Assembly: GCA_934098525.1 (NCBI GenBank)
Contig: CAKONZ010000008.1
Coordinates: 1-61,149, forward strand
Reading direction: 5' to 3'
Origin: an uncultured Bacilli bacterium
Lineage (GTDB): Bacteria > Bacillota_I > Bacilli_A > RF39 > UBA660
DNA: 61,149 nucleotides
Under the pieces are notes generated by a model. It was not told the origin of the DNA. It saw only the letters and a list, made by a program, of their open reading frames with translations, and ran no database searches. The number at the start of each line of letters is the position of its first letter. Position 1 is the first letter of the stretch. This document shows positions 45,368 to 54,839 of the stretch, in pieces. The position numbers and the translations under genes were made by a program.

Positions 45368-46345
45368 CTATGACCAAGTCAATTTAATATATATATTCCA
45401 TATTATAAAAGTAAACAATAAAAACAATACTCCATAAAACATATATGAAATAAACAATAAAATCCTAATAATAAAAATCAAACCTATATTAATTTTTTTA
45501 AATGTTACTTCTTTCGAAACATAATTTATTCCCAAATTATAAAACTCTTTTCTTACCTCTTTTGATATTCCAAGTAATTCAGCATATACTAAATATTCTT
45601 TCCATAATTTAACCTCATTTAAATTCTTTTCATTCATATTACTGAAATTCAATAAAAAATTCTTAAATTCATAAACAATTCTAGCATCATCATTAACACT
45701 TTTTTCAATAAATTCCTTATTACCACGTGTAATAATTTTATTTTCATTTCTCATTAAACTAGTTTCTACTAATAAAACATCATCTATCTTATTAAAAATA
45801 GCTTTACTATTAAACATAGATAATTTAACAAATCTATTTTTTTGACTATTTACCAATAAATAATATATTTCTGCTTCATTACTATCATCAAAATCCATAT
45901 CAGTATTAATTATTTCATATTTTCCATTAGAAACAAAACTAATTCTTCCCTCTTCACACCACTTTAACAATAAAGCATTTAATAAAATAGTTCTATTATC
46001 TACAATATCATATTGGTAAGCAATCCAAAAAAATTTGAATAAATCACCATTAAAAGGGATATCTCTATAATATCCAGTTTCATCAAAATTAAATTTTTTC
46101 TCTTTTCTTAAACGTTTAAAACTAACACTAGATTTCATTAATCCAAAAGAAACTTCTAATCTTTCATATGTTTTTAAATAAAAAATTAATTCAAAAGAAA
46201 TAAAAACTATAAAATAAATAAGTAATTTATACTCTTCATAAGTAATGATTCCACGTAAAAACAAATTAACACTAGGTACTAATCCAACACAAAAAAACAA
46301 TATAACAAATAAAACAAATAATAACTTTAAAATTTTTTTCTTCAT
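45368..46345 (-). CDS. DUF2207-like membrane protein (short form)
   Basis: About 325 residues. Two N-terminal membrane helices (ILKLLFVLFVILFFCVGLV, LLIYFIVFISFELIFYL), a soluble domain with YYRDIPFNGDLFKFFWIAYQYDI and LNALLLKWCEEGRISF, and two C-terminal helices. This resembles the cytoplasmic part of DUF2207 proteins; the long extracellular N-terminal domain is missing. Start at 46345 (MKKKILK), with AGGAGTGCGT upstream. It lies between the left attachment site and the PrsW-like gene. Function unknown; the neighbours suggest envelope sensing or proteolysis. Confidence 0.7.
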   Translation of the reverse strand: MKKKILKLLFVLFVILFFCVGLVPSVNLFLRGIITYEEYKLLIYFIVFISFELIFYLKTYERLEVSFGLMKSSVSFKRLRKEKKFNFDETGYYRDIPFNGDLFKFFWIAYQYDIVDNRTILLNALLLKWCEEGRISFVSNGKYEIINTDMDFDDSNEAEIYYLLVNSQKNRFVKLSMFNSKAIFNKIDDVLLVETSLMRNENKIITRGNKEFIEKSVNDDARIVYEFKNFLLNFSNMNEKNLNEVKLWKEYLVYAELLGISKEVRKEFYNLGINYVSKEVTFKKINIGLIFIIRILLFISYMFYGVLFLLFTFIIWNIYIKLTWS

Positions 46346-46384
46346 ACGCACTCCTACTATATAAGTATAACAAATATAAACAAT

Positions 46385-46414
46385 AAAAAAAAGATTCACT
46401 CAGAATCTTTTTTT
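46385..46414 (-). terminator. terminator overlapping the PrsW-like gene stop
   Basis: Stem AAAAAAAAGATTC/GAATCTTTTTTT with loop ACTCA. The TGA stop lies in the loop and stem base. Confidence 0.75.
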
Positions 46415-47559
46415 CTCATTTTAGCATCATCTATTTGTTTTAATCCTAAATTTATAAAATAAACTATTACAATCCAAGCCACTACTGTTAAACCAATATG
46501 GAATATATATAATGGTGAATTAATAGGACAATCCCACAACCAATGCAATACAATTGGGATGCAACATAAAAGTAAGAATCTTTTATCATTTAAATGTTTT
46601 TTATCAAGTTTTTCAAATCCTTTAACATACATAAGAGCAGCACCTTCTATAGCAGCCCACGCCACATGCATACCAGGAGCTAAAAAAGCACGTAATTTCA
46701 TAACAGTAATCATTGCTTCTAAACCATTATTAAGATAAAATTTCAATATATATCCAGCTGTTTCAAAAGCTCCAAAACCTGCACCAACTGCAGCACCTAC
46801 AAGTAATCCGTTTAAAATATAATTACACTTTTTATTTTTAAATAAGAAAAATGCAACTATTATAGTTTTCGCAACCTCTTCAATCAATCCAACAAAGAAA
46901 GCTCCCTCAACATTTAAAACTGCTGTCTTCTCTGCAAAAAAAGGAAGAGAAAAATACAAAATTGCTGTAAGTAATGAAGCAGCACCACCTATAACAAAGT
47001 ATTTCAAAGTCTTGTAAAACGAAATATTTCTAAACAAATTAATTTCAAAGAAAAATATTAACACTGCAACCGGGACAGCAAAAGCTGCTAATATAACCAT
47101 AGCAGGTAAAAAATTGCTATTTTGATAATAAACATATCCAATGTATGTAGGTACATAAGCTATAACAAAGAAAACCAATATTTTAAAATAAACCCATGCA
47201 CTAGCACTCTTAGGATCAATACTCTTAACATCTGGTGTAGTAGTCTTTGAACCACAAACAAACACCTCATCTAACTCTTCATCAGTATGTTTTTTAAATG
47301 TATTTTTAAATAAATCTTTAAACGTAACATAGTTTGTAGACTTAGCACCTGTAAGTTTATCTAAATTCTCAGTTATAACATTATTTGCTTTCTTTTTAAC
47401 AAGTGGAAAACCACAATGCAAACAAATTTCATCACTATCTTTTACCCTTTTTCCACATTCCGGACAAACATTTACATCATTTTTATAACCACAATGAGGA
47501 CAACTTTTAGCAGTCGAAGAAATTTCTTCACCACATTCCTTACATTTTATAAGTGCCAT
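46396..47559 (-). CDS. zinc-ribbon PrsW-family intramembrane metalloprotease
   Basis: 387 residues. Two N-terminal zinc ribbons (CKECG..CPHCG, CPECG..CLHCG) and a linker are followed by a membrane domain of about eight helices. PrsW motifs seen: GLIEEVAK (Glu227/Glu228), FGAFETAGYIL, GMHVAWAAIEG and a late VLHWLWD. In Bacillus, PrsW performs site-1 cleavage of the anti-sigma factor RsiW; the target here is unknown. One base separates it from the upstream zinc-ribbon gene, so they form an operon. Preceded by GGAGGTAATTAAG. Confidence 0.87.
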   Translation of the reverse strand: MALIKCKECGEEISSTAKSCPHCGYKNDVNVCPECGKRVKDSDEICLHCGFPLVKKKANNVITENLDKLTGAKSTNYVTFKDLFKNTFKKHTDEELDEVFVCGSKTTTPDVKSIDPKSASAWVYFKILVFFVIAYVPTYIGYVYYQNSNFLPAMVILAAFAVPVAVLIFFFEINLFRNISFYKTLKYFVIGGAASLLTAILYFSLPFFAEKTAVLNVEGAFFVGLIEEVAKTIIVAFFLFKNKKCNYILNGLLVGAAVGAGFGAFETAGYILKFYLNNGLEAMITVMKLRAFLAPGMHVAWAAIEGAALMYVKGFEKLDKKHLNDKRFLLLCCIPIVLHWLWDCPINSPLYIFHIGLTVVAWIVIVYFINLGLKQIDDAKMRKKDSE

Positions 47560-47560
47560 C

Positions 47561-48325
47561 TTAATTACCTCCTTCTGTCATTGTTTCTAAAATATGATTA
47601 GTAACACTATTAATCTCTTGACTATTAACATTTTCTTCTTTAGTTCCTACCATGTAAACAATATTATTTATAGCAACTGCATATCTATTATCAACTACTA
47701 AATGACCATCAATATAATAATTATAAGCAAGACCATATACAGTTCTTCCACCTATAACACCTGATAACAAATCAACTGTAATAACTAGATCACTATGTCC
47801 TTTTCTCATATATTCAGTAAAACTATTTAAAAACTGTGCAGGATTATTAAAATTATTATACTTACCAATAATAATATAAGGAATCAAAGCACCATTATTA
47901 TCAATATTTTGTCCCACATAAACAAAACCATCCTTATCAGTAGTAACTTTATAATTACTAGGAATTTCAAAAGATACACCCAAATTAGAATCCTTATAAA
48001 CAGAATATCCATTATTAGTAGAAGGTGGAACTGTATTATTGTTATAATTATTGTTGCTATTATTATTGTTATTGCTGTTATTGTTATTATTACCACTAGA
48101 ATTATTATTTCTAGTAAACATAAAAATAACTACACCTATTATTAATATTAAAAATATTAAATACTTATTATCCCATTTACCATTAAACTTTTTTAAATAA
48201 TTGTCAAGCTTCTCATTACTATTACTTTTCTTCTTTAATTCGTATCCACACTTAGGACACATTTCAGCCTGATCACTAATCTTACTATCGCACTCAGGGC
48301 ATTTAATTAAAGCCAAATTAATCAC
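47561..48325 (-). CDS. zinc-ribbon, single-pass protein with poly-Asn linker
   Basis: 254 residues: an N-terminal zinc ribbon (CPECDSKISDQAEMCPKCG), one membrane helix (YLIFLILIIGVVIFMFT), an ~27-residue linker almost entirely Asn with a few Ser, and an outer domain starting YSVYKDSNLGVSFEIPSNYKV that resembles PsbP/lipoprotein-like folds. The ribbon faces the cytoplasm, the C-terminal domain the outside. A sensor or adaptor for the neighbouring PrsW-like protease is plausible but unproven. First gene of the minus operon, divergent from the double-HTH regulator. Confidence 0.78.
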   Translation of the reverse strand: MINLALIKCPECDSKISDQAEMCPKCGYELKKKSNSNEKLDNYLKKFNGKWDNKYLIFLILIIGVVIFMFTRNNNSSGNNNNNSNNNNNSNNNYNNNTVPPSTNNGYSVYKDSNLGVSFEIPSNYKVTTDKDGFVYVGQNIDNNGALIPYIIIGKYNNFNNPAQFLNSFTEYMRKGHSDLVITVDLLSGVIGGRTVYGLAYNYYIDGHLVVDNRYAVAINNIVYMVGTKEENVNSQEINSVTNHILETMTEGGN

Positions 48326-48412
48326 TCTCCTATTTTATAATATAAATAAAAGTACAAATATTATACCTCTATATAAGTATAATATAATAACATTTTCAAA
48401 TATAGCAATTTC

Positions 48413-48435
48413 ACAAATTGTCATTGACAATTTGT
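48413..48435. promoter_or_regulatory. perfect 23-bp palindrome, candidate operator, with promoter
   Basis: ACAAATTGTC-ATT-GACAATTTGT between the divergent zinc-ribbon and double-HTH genes. It overlaps a -35 (TTGACA, 48424-48429) placed 17 bases before a possible -10 TTAAAT (48447-48452) for the plus-strand gene. A dimeric HTH protein bound here could block both directions. Confidence 0.65.
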
Positions 48436-48471
48436 CAAAGCATTTGTTAAATTATAAAAAAGGAGAAAAAC

Positions 48472-50142
48472 ATGAAAGCAAACGAAATAATAGAAAAATA
48501 TATAAAACTAACCAGTTGTACTTCAAAAGAATTAGCAAAAAACTCAAACCTATCAGAATCAATACTAAGTAGATATAAAAATGGTAATAGAATTCCCTCT
48601 TATGAAAACATTAAAAAAATAAGTAAAGCATTCTCAATAATATCTGAAAACAAATATAAAGAAGAAGATATATTAAAAGAATTCAACAACATAAACAACA
48701 CAAATACCATAGATTTTCAAACAGTAACAAACAACTTCAATATTCTAATAACAGCCCTTAACATAAATGTAAGTGAACTAGCTAAATACCTAAACTTTGA
48801 CTCATCATACCTATCAAGAATAAAAAAAGGTGAAAGAACTCCCTCAAACAAAGAAGAATTTATTAATAAACTAGCAAACTATATATATAAAAAATATACC
48901 AATAATAATTATAAAAGCACTATATCACAAATAATAAAATCAGAAATGATAACACAAGAAAAAATTGAAAATTGGATAATAACTAACAAAAAAGAAGAAG
49001 AAAATGAAATAAATAAATTCTTAAAAAAACTAGATGATTTCAATCTAAATAATTACATAAAAATCATTAAATTTGATGAATTAAAAGTACCAAACATTCC
49101 CTTTTATAAAGGTAAAAAAAGAAACTATTATGGTCTAGAAGAAATGAAACAAGGAGAATTAGAATTCTTCAAGACAACAGTTTTAAGTAAATCAAAAGAA
49201 GATATTTTTATGTATAGTAATATGCCCATGGAAGATATGGCAAAAGATATAGAATTCGGTAAAAAATGGATGTTTGCTATAGCCATGAGTTTAAAAAAAG
49301 GATTACATCTAAATATAATTCACAATATAAACAGACCATTTAATGAAATGATGTTAGGATTAGAAAGTTGGATACCAATATATATGACCGGTCAAATATC
49401 TCCTTTTTACTTACCAACCAGTACAAACATTATTAATAGTCTTAATTATGTATCAGGAGCATCAGCCCTATCTGGAGAATGCATTGAAGGTTACCACAAT
49501 AAAGGAAAATACTATATAACAAACAATAATAAAGAAATAAAATACTATAGAGAAAAATCAAACCTTCTATTAAAAAAAGCCAAACCCTTAATGAACATAT
49601 ACAAAGAAAACAATCAAGAATCATTTAAACAATTCTTAGAAAAAGAAACCAATATAAAAACTGATATAGAAAGATATCAATCATCACTACCAATATTTAC
49701 AATTGAAGATAATTTATTAACAAATATACTAAAAAGAAATAATCTCTCTAAAGATGAAATAAAAAATATAATCAACTACAAAAAAGAAGAAGAAAAAAGA
49801 ACTACAAAAATATTAAAAAACAACAAAATAATAGAAAATATATATATTCCAAACAATAATGAAGAAATATACTTATCACTAGATAACATCTTTTTTAATA
49901 AAAAAATAAAATATACATATGAAGAATATATAAAACACTTAGAAAATACAAAAAAATATAAAAATACTAATTATCAATTAATAATAAATAAAAATAAAAC
50001 ATTTAAAAATATAAATATATCAATATATAAAAATAATTTTGTAATCATATCAAAAAATGCTAATCCTATCATTCACTTTGTAATAAAACATCCAAAACTA
50101 ATTAATGCTATAGAAAATTTTAATCCAATAATAAAAGAATAA
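48472..50142 (+). CDS. double XRE-type helix-turn-helix regulator with large C-terminal domain
   Basis: 556 residues. Two HTH units: residues ~8-55 (CTSKELAKNSNLSESILSRYKNG) and ~90-130 (VSELAKYLNFDSSYLSRIKKGERTPS). The rest, ~400 residues, has a recognisable block EFFKTTVLSKSKEDIFMYSNMPMEDMA...NIIHNINRPFNEMMLGLESWIP but no family I can name; it may bind a ligand or partner. There are no membrane segments. AAGGAG precedes ATG. The palindrome upstream suggests autoregulation and control of the divergent zinc-ribbon operon. Confidence 0.75.
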   Translation: MKANEIIEKYIKLTSCTSKELAKNSNLSESILSRYKNGNRIPSYENIKKISKAFSIISENKYKEEDILKEFNNINNTNTIDFQTVTNNFNILITALNINVSELAKYLNFDSSYLSRIKKGERTPSNKEEFINKLANYIYKKYTNNNYKSTISQIIKSEMITQEKIENWIITNKKEEENEINKFLKKLDDFNLNNYIKIIKFDELKVPNIPFYKGKKRNYYGLEEMKQGELEFFKTTVLSKSKEDIFMYSNMPMEDMAKDIEFGKKWMFAIAMSLKKGLHLNIIHNINRPFNEMMLGLESWIPIYMTGQISPFYLPTSTNIINSLNYVSGASALSGECIEGYHNKGKYYITNNNKEIKYYREKSNLLLKKAKPLMNIYKENNQESFKQFLEKETNIKTDIERYQSSLPIFTIEDNLLTNILKRNNLSKDEIKNIINYKKEEEKRTTKILKNNKIIENIYIPNNNEEIYLSLDNIFFNKKIKYTYEEYIKHLENTKKYKNTNYQLIINKNKTFKNINISIYKNNFVIISKNANPIIHFVIKHPKLINAIENFNPIIKE

Positions 50143-50179
50143 AAAAATCTACACGCTTTTCATTTCGTGTAGATTTTTT
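50141..50179. terminator. bidirectional terminator after the HTH regulator
   Basis: AAAAAATCTACACG/CGTGTAGATTTTTT, a 14-bp stem with a ten-base loop between convergent stops. Confidence 0.88.
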
Positions 50180-50186
50180 AAACTAT

Positions 50187-50765
50187 CTATTTAATTATAG
50201 TTATACCTTCTTTTAAACCCTTTTCTATATTATTAATATCTTTCTTAAAAATAATCATATTAACAATATCAGATAAAGAATAAACAAAAAGCAATACCCC
50301 AATAAATGAAACTAATGCAATAGCACCATTAAGAGGACTAATTATAAATAATATTCCACAAGTAACAGATAAAATTGCCATTATCAAAGAAATAAGCCAA
50401 CCATTAAAATCACTATTACTTAATAAAGAAGTCAATCTAAATTTAACTATACCACTTATTATAAACCATATTCCTAAAAATATAGGTATTAAAGTAGTTA
50501 AAATATTAGGATATATCAACAATATAATTCCAAGTAATAAACATAAAATTCCTATTAAAGAAAAATCAAACAATACCCATATCTTTTTAAACTTATAATC
50601 CTCTACAATTAAATAAATACCAAACAAAATTAAAATTATAGACACAATATAAGAAAAAGCTTTAAGTGTCATTGTAGGATATACAAATATTACTCCTCCT
50701 AAAATCATTAATAAAATTGAAATAACAATTGAAATATTAATATACTTATTAAGTTTCTTTACCAT
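50187..50765 (-). CDS. HdeD/DUF308-family membrane protein
   Basis: 192 residues with six regular hydrophobic helices arranged as three pairs (ISIVISILLMILGGVIFVYPT..., FDFSLIGILCLLLGIILLIYP..., LISLIMAILSVTCGILFIISP), each ending in a Pro-rich turn, the pattern of DUF308/HdeD proteins tied to acid stress in enterics. The role here is unknown. AAAGGAGTAATTTTT is the ribosome site. It lies alone between terminators. Confidence 0.8.
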   Translation of the reverse strand: MVKKLNKYINISIVISILLMILGGVIFVYPTMTLKAFSYIVSIILILFGIYLIVEDYKFKKIWVLFDFSLIGILCLLLGIILLIYPNILTTLIPIFLGIWFIISGIVKFRLTSLLSNSDFNGWLISLIMAILSVTCGILFIISPLNGAIALVSFIGVLLFVYSLSDIVNMIIFKKDINNIEKGLKEGITIIK

Positions 50766-50876
50766 AAAAATTACTCCTTTCCTATCTTTAAATATATTTT
50801 ATCATTAATTATTATAAATAATCTATACATTTTTTATACATTTGTTTAATTAAGCACATTATTTGACAACATGTAT

Positions 50877-50905
50877 AAAAAAATAAGAGAATAACTCTCT
50901 TATTT
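50877..50905 (-). terminator. terminator after the MMPL gene
   Basis: AAATAAGAGA/TCTCTTATTT stem with 5-base loop and T-run on the minus strand. It overlaps the stop codon. Confidence 0.85.
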
Positions 50906-53900
50906 AAATAAATTTTTAATTTTATTCCAAAGTGTTACCTTATTATTTTTTTCACTTTCAACATTCTTTTTATCTTCTACTTTTTTAGAATCAACAACTA
51001 AAACGAATTTAGTTTCACCTTCATCACTATCAGCTTTACCAGCAAATGATGAATAACTTTCTCCTAATTGTACTAAAGACTCTATTTTTGTAGTAACAGT
51101 TTTAACATTAGAATTATACATACTTGTTATTTTATTAATACCCTCAACATTAAACTTAGTTAAATTCATAGATAACTCATTAATACCAGAATCTAATTGT
51201 GAAATACCATTATACAAATCATTTAAAGAATTTGAAACCTCTTTCATAGAAGCTTTTTTCACTTCATTAGCAACACTTTTTGAAACATCAGTAGCAACTT
51301 TTTTAGCAGTACTAGAAGAAGCCGTATAAGAAACACTAACAGCAACATCTTTTGAAACTTTTTCAGCTATATAATCAACTGATTTTGAAACAGAAGTACT
51401 AGCAGCTGTAGCTGCAGCTCTTTTTATAAGTGGTAATGTTTGATCATTATTAATTACACTACAACTATTAGCATCACCCTGTAAACATTTTAAATAATCT
51501 TCATACTCTCCTACACTAGTTAAATACTCAATAACTGCTGCACTAACTGAATCTTTAACATAATTTTCAACTGTATTATCAGTAGAATTTTCTAAACCTA
51601 ACTTAACATTTTTCCATGATTCTTCTGCAATATATTGCTTATAAGCATCAGTATACATTTCATCAACACCAGCAACAGCAAGATTACTAATTTCACTAAC
51701 TTGTTCTTCATTCAAAGCATCTGAATTATCAGACTTCAACTCTGAAATTGAAGTTTCCAAACCACTCTTTATCTTTAAAGAACCATCCTTTAAAGATAAA
51801 GCACCATTATCTAATAAATCCATATTATTTTGAAGTTCATTAACACTGTTAGAAATACTATCTAATTTATTAAATACCTCTAAATCACTAGATTCAATTA
51901 ATTTAGGAGTTACAACAGAATATATACTAGGTAACTCAAACTTTGAAGTTTCATAACTAATTGTAATCTCATCTAAACCTTTCAATTCTTTTAAATTCAA
52001 ACTTTCATATAAACCTGGAGCAGCTAAACCCACTATAACATTTTTACTACCATTACTAACAACTTTACCATTATTAACAGTAACATTACTATTATTATCA
52101 CTATCAATAATAGTACCCATTGTAACAACAAATGGTGTATACAAATAACCATGTCTATCATTATTTATATATTTTAATACTATAGAAACATTACCTTTCT
52201 TACCTAAGATCTCATCTATGCTTTTCTCTTCTCCATCTAACATATAAGTAATATTAAGTTTTACAGGTAAATTTTTACTAGTAGAACCTTGATAAAATAT
52301 ATCACTACCATTAGCATTCCAAGTCAAATTTTTATCATTTTGTTCAAACTTATCATCATTATTTATATTTAAAATATTTTCAAGTTCAGTATAATCACTT
52401 AAAACACTATCATTATTCTTATTTGCCAATTGCTCATTTACCAAAACGCTCTTAACACTACCATCAGAATTTAACTTAGAATAAACAGTCTCATTCTTTA
52501 CTGAAGCATAAATATTTATAGGACTAGTTGCAATTAACAAAGTCAATACCAACAAACTCACAGATACCTTTTTAGAAACATTTTTAACATTATTTTTCAT
52601 CTTAACACTCTCCTTACCTTTTAATGTAGTTTTCAAAATAATCTTATCAAATATTAACAAAACAGATGGTAAAACACATATAACAACCAACATACTAATT
52701 ATTGCTCCTCTTGAAATAAGAGTACATAAAGAACCAATCATTTCAATTTCTGAATATAATCCTACTCCATAAGTAGAAGCAAAGAAACACATACCACTAA
52801 TCAATATAGAAGTACCACAATAATTCATTGTTTCTATTATAGCCTTATCTTTATCAATACCATTTCTACGTTTATCTAAATAATTAGTAGTCATTAAAAT
52901 AGCATAATCAATAGTAGCACCTAATTGTATTGTTCCTAAAACTATAGGAGCAATAAATGGAAGACTAACACCTCCAAAATAAGATATTCCCATATTTACA
53001 AATATAGCAAACTCTATAACTGTAATAAGTAAAAAAGGTAAACTAATAGATCTTAATACAAAGAATAAAACAATAAATATACAAACAATAGAATAAGTAT
53101 TAACATTATTAAAATCAGTATTTGATATTTCTACTAAATCCTTCATAAGAGGACCTTCCCCTGCTACTATAGCATTCTTATCATAATTCTTAACAATAAC
53201 ATTTATATCCTCTACTTGATTATTTAACTCATCAGTAGCAATATCATAAATAGAATTTACAAGTATCATTTGATACTTATCATTTTCAAAAATATCAATA
53301 ACATCTTCACTAAGCATACTTTCTGTTATTCCCATTTTCTTCAAATCTGAAAAAGATAAAACAAAATCAATACCATCCATATCTCTTATTTCATTAATCA
53401 TACTTACAACTTTATCATTTTTCAAATTCCTATCAACCAAAATTATTTCAGGACTAACTATATTATAATTCTCCTTTAGTAACTTATTGGTCTTAACACT
53501 CTCTAATGTCTCCGGCAACGAAGAATCTAACTTATAATAAACTTCCACTTTAGAATTAGCTAAATATGCAGGAACAAATAACAATAAAAATATTATAAAT
53601 ATAGCAATATGATGTTTAACAATAAAAGTATTAAGCTTATTAAACTTAGGAACTATTGGTTTATGTTTAGTTTTTTCGATCAACTTATCAAAAACAAGTA
53701 ATAAACTTGGGAATAAAGTAAGAACAGTAACAACACCTAATAATACACCTTTAGCCATTACTATACCTAAATCTTTTCCTAATGTTAACTGCATAGCACA
53801 TAATGCTATAAATCCTACTATAGTAGTTAAAGAACTACCAGTTACAGATACAAAAGTTTCCTTAATTGCATCAATCATAGCGCTTTCTTTATCAGGATAA

Positions 53901-54667
53901 CTAGCTTTCTTTTTCTCATAAGAATGATATAAGAAAATAGAAAAGTCTGTAGTTACTCCAAGTTGCAAAACTGCAACTAATGCTTTTGTAATATATGAAA
54001 TATCTCCTAAAAATACATTTGAACCTAAATTAAATAAAATTGCACATCCAATGTTCAAAAGTAATATAAAAGGAACGACATAAGAATCAAGAGATAACTC
54101 TAATACCAATATACATAAAACAACAGCAATAATTATATAAACAAATATTTCCTGTTCAGATAAATTCATAGTATCAAGAACCATAGAACTCATTCCACCT
54201 TGATTAACTCTGTCATCAGTAATATTTCTTATTTCACGAACAGCATCTATTGTCTTTTCATTAGATGTAGATTCATCAAAAGTAATAAGTAACAAATCAG
54301 AATCACCTTGATGAACTTTATCAACTATTTCATTAGGAAAAACCTCAAGTGGTATACTAGTACCAATAACATCATATAAACTAACTACTTTATTAACACC
54401 ATCAACCTTCTTAATATCTTTCTCTAATTTCAACACATCCTTGCTAGACATATTATCAATTATAGTAATCGAATACGATCCCATATTAAAATCATTAACT
54501 AAAGCATCTTGTCCTTTTATAGTTTCTATATCATCAGGTAAATAAACTAAAATATCATAATTAACTTTAGTAAACTTCATGCCTACGAATGATAGAACTA
54601 ATAACAAACAAGAAACAATAATAACTAATTTCTTATTTTTACATATAAATTCTCCAAACTTTTTCAT
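50900..54667 (-). CDS. MMPL/RND-type transporter fused to a secreted domain
   Basis: About 1255 residues. Residues ~1-685 form an MMPL exporter: two six-helix modules, each after an outer loop (VAVLQLGVTTDFSIFLYHS and LGTIQLGATIDYAILMTTNYL are the paired charge-bearing helices). From ~690 a second protein follows in frame, with a signal-peptide-like helix (VSVSLLVLTLLIATSPINIYAS) and a ~550-residue outer part rich in Ser/Asn/Val helices, ending in a Lys-rich tail. The codons at the joint contain AAGGAG ten bases before an ATG (52600). Substrate unknown; homologues export lipids, drugs or peptides. Start 54667 uses GGAGGGAAG. Controlled probably by the divergent TetR gene. Confidence 0.87.
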   Translation of the reverse strand: MKKFGEFICKNKKLVIIVSCLLLVLSFVGMKFTKVNYDILVYLPDDIETIKGQDALVNDFNMGSYSITIIDNMSSKDVLKLEKDIKKVDGVNKVVSLYDVIGTSIPLEVFPNEIVDKVHQGDSDLLLITFDESTSNEKTIDAVREIRNITDDRVNQGGMSSMVLDTMNLSEQEIFVYIIIAVVLCILVLELSLDSYVVPFILLLNIGCAILFNLGSNVFLGDISYITKALVAVLQLGVTTDFSIFLYHSYEKKKASYPDKESAMIDAIKETFVSVTGSSLTTIVGFIALCAMQLTLGKDLGIVMAKGVLLGVVTVLTLFPSLLLVFDKLIEKTKHKPIVPKFNKLNTFIVKHHIAIFIIFLLLFVPAYLANSKVEVYYKLDSSLPETLESVKTNKLLKENYNIVSPEIILVDRNLKNDKVVSMINEIRDMDGIDFVLSFSDLKKMGITESMLSEDVIDIFENDKYQMILVNSIYDIATDELNNQVEDINVIVKNYDKNAIVAGEGPLMKDLVEISNTDFNNVNTYSIVCIFIVLFFVLRSISLPFLLITVIEFAIFVNMGISYFGGVSLPFIAPIVLGTIQLGATIDYAILMTTNYLDKRRNGIDKDKAIIETMNYCGTSILISGMCFFASTYGVGLYSEIEMIGSLCTLISRGAIISMLVVICVLPSVLLIFDKIILKTTLKGKESVKMKNNVKNVSKKVSVSLLVLTLLIATSPINIYASVKNETVYSKLNSDGSVKSVLVNEQLANKNNDSVLSDYTELENILNINNDDKFEQNDKNLTWNANGSDIFYQGSTSKNLPVKLNITYMLDGEEKSIDEILGKKGNVSIVLKYINNDRHGYLYTPFVVTMGTIIDSDNNSNVTVNNGKVVSNGSKNVIVGLAAPGLYESLNLKELKGLDEITISYETSKFELPSIYSVVTPKLIESSDLEVFNKLDSISNSVNELQNNMDLLDNGALSLKDGSLKIKSGLETSISELKSDNSDALNEEQVSEISNLAVAGVDEMYTDAYKQYIAEESWKNVKLGLENSTDNTVENYVKDSVSAAVIEYLTSVGEYEDYLKCLQGDANSCSVINNDQTLPLIKRAAATAASTSVSKSVDYIAEKVSKDVAVSVSYTASSSTAKKVATDVSKSVANEVKKASMKEVSNSLNDLYNGISQLDSGINELSMNLTKFNVEGINKITSMYNSNVKTVTTKIESLVQLGESYSSFAGKADSDEGETKFVLVVDSKKVEDKKNVESEKNNKVTLWNKIKNLFK

Positions 54668-54687
54668 TTCTTCCCTCCGACAATATA

Positions 54688-54817
54688 GTTTATTACTGAT
54701 GTCAAAAAAAAGCACTTACATATATAAGACAATGTATGTTATCCAACAAATATCAAAAAACGTATGTATAAATAAACCACTTTTGTTTATTATCTTTACT
54801 TTTGTCTATTAATAAAC
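54688..54817. promoter_or_regulatory. candidate TetR operator region with repeated 7-mer
   Basis: GTTTATT or its complement AATAAAC occurs four times: 54688-54694, 54771-54777, 54785-54791 and 54811-54817. The middle pair forms an inverted repeat with a seven-base spacer, and the third and fourth form another. They lie between the divergent MMPL and TetR genes. Confidence 0.5.
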
Positions 54818-54839
54818 TATACTTAATGTGGTGATAAAA

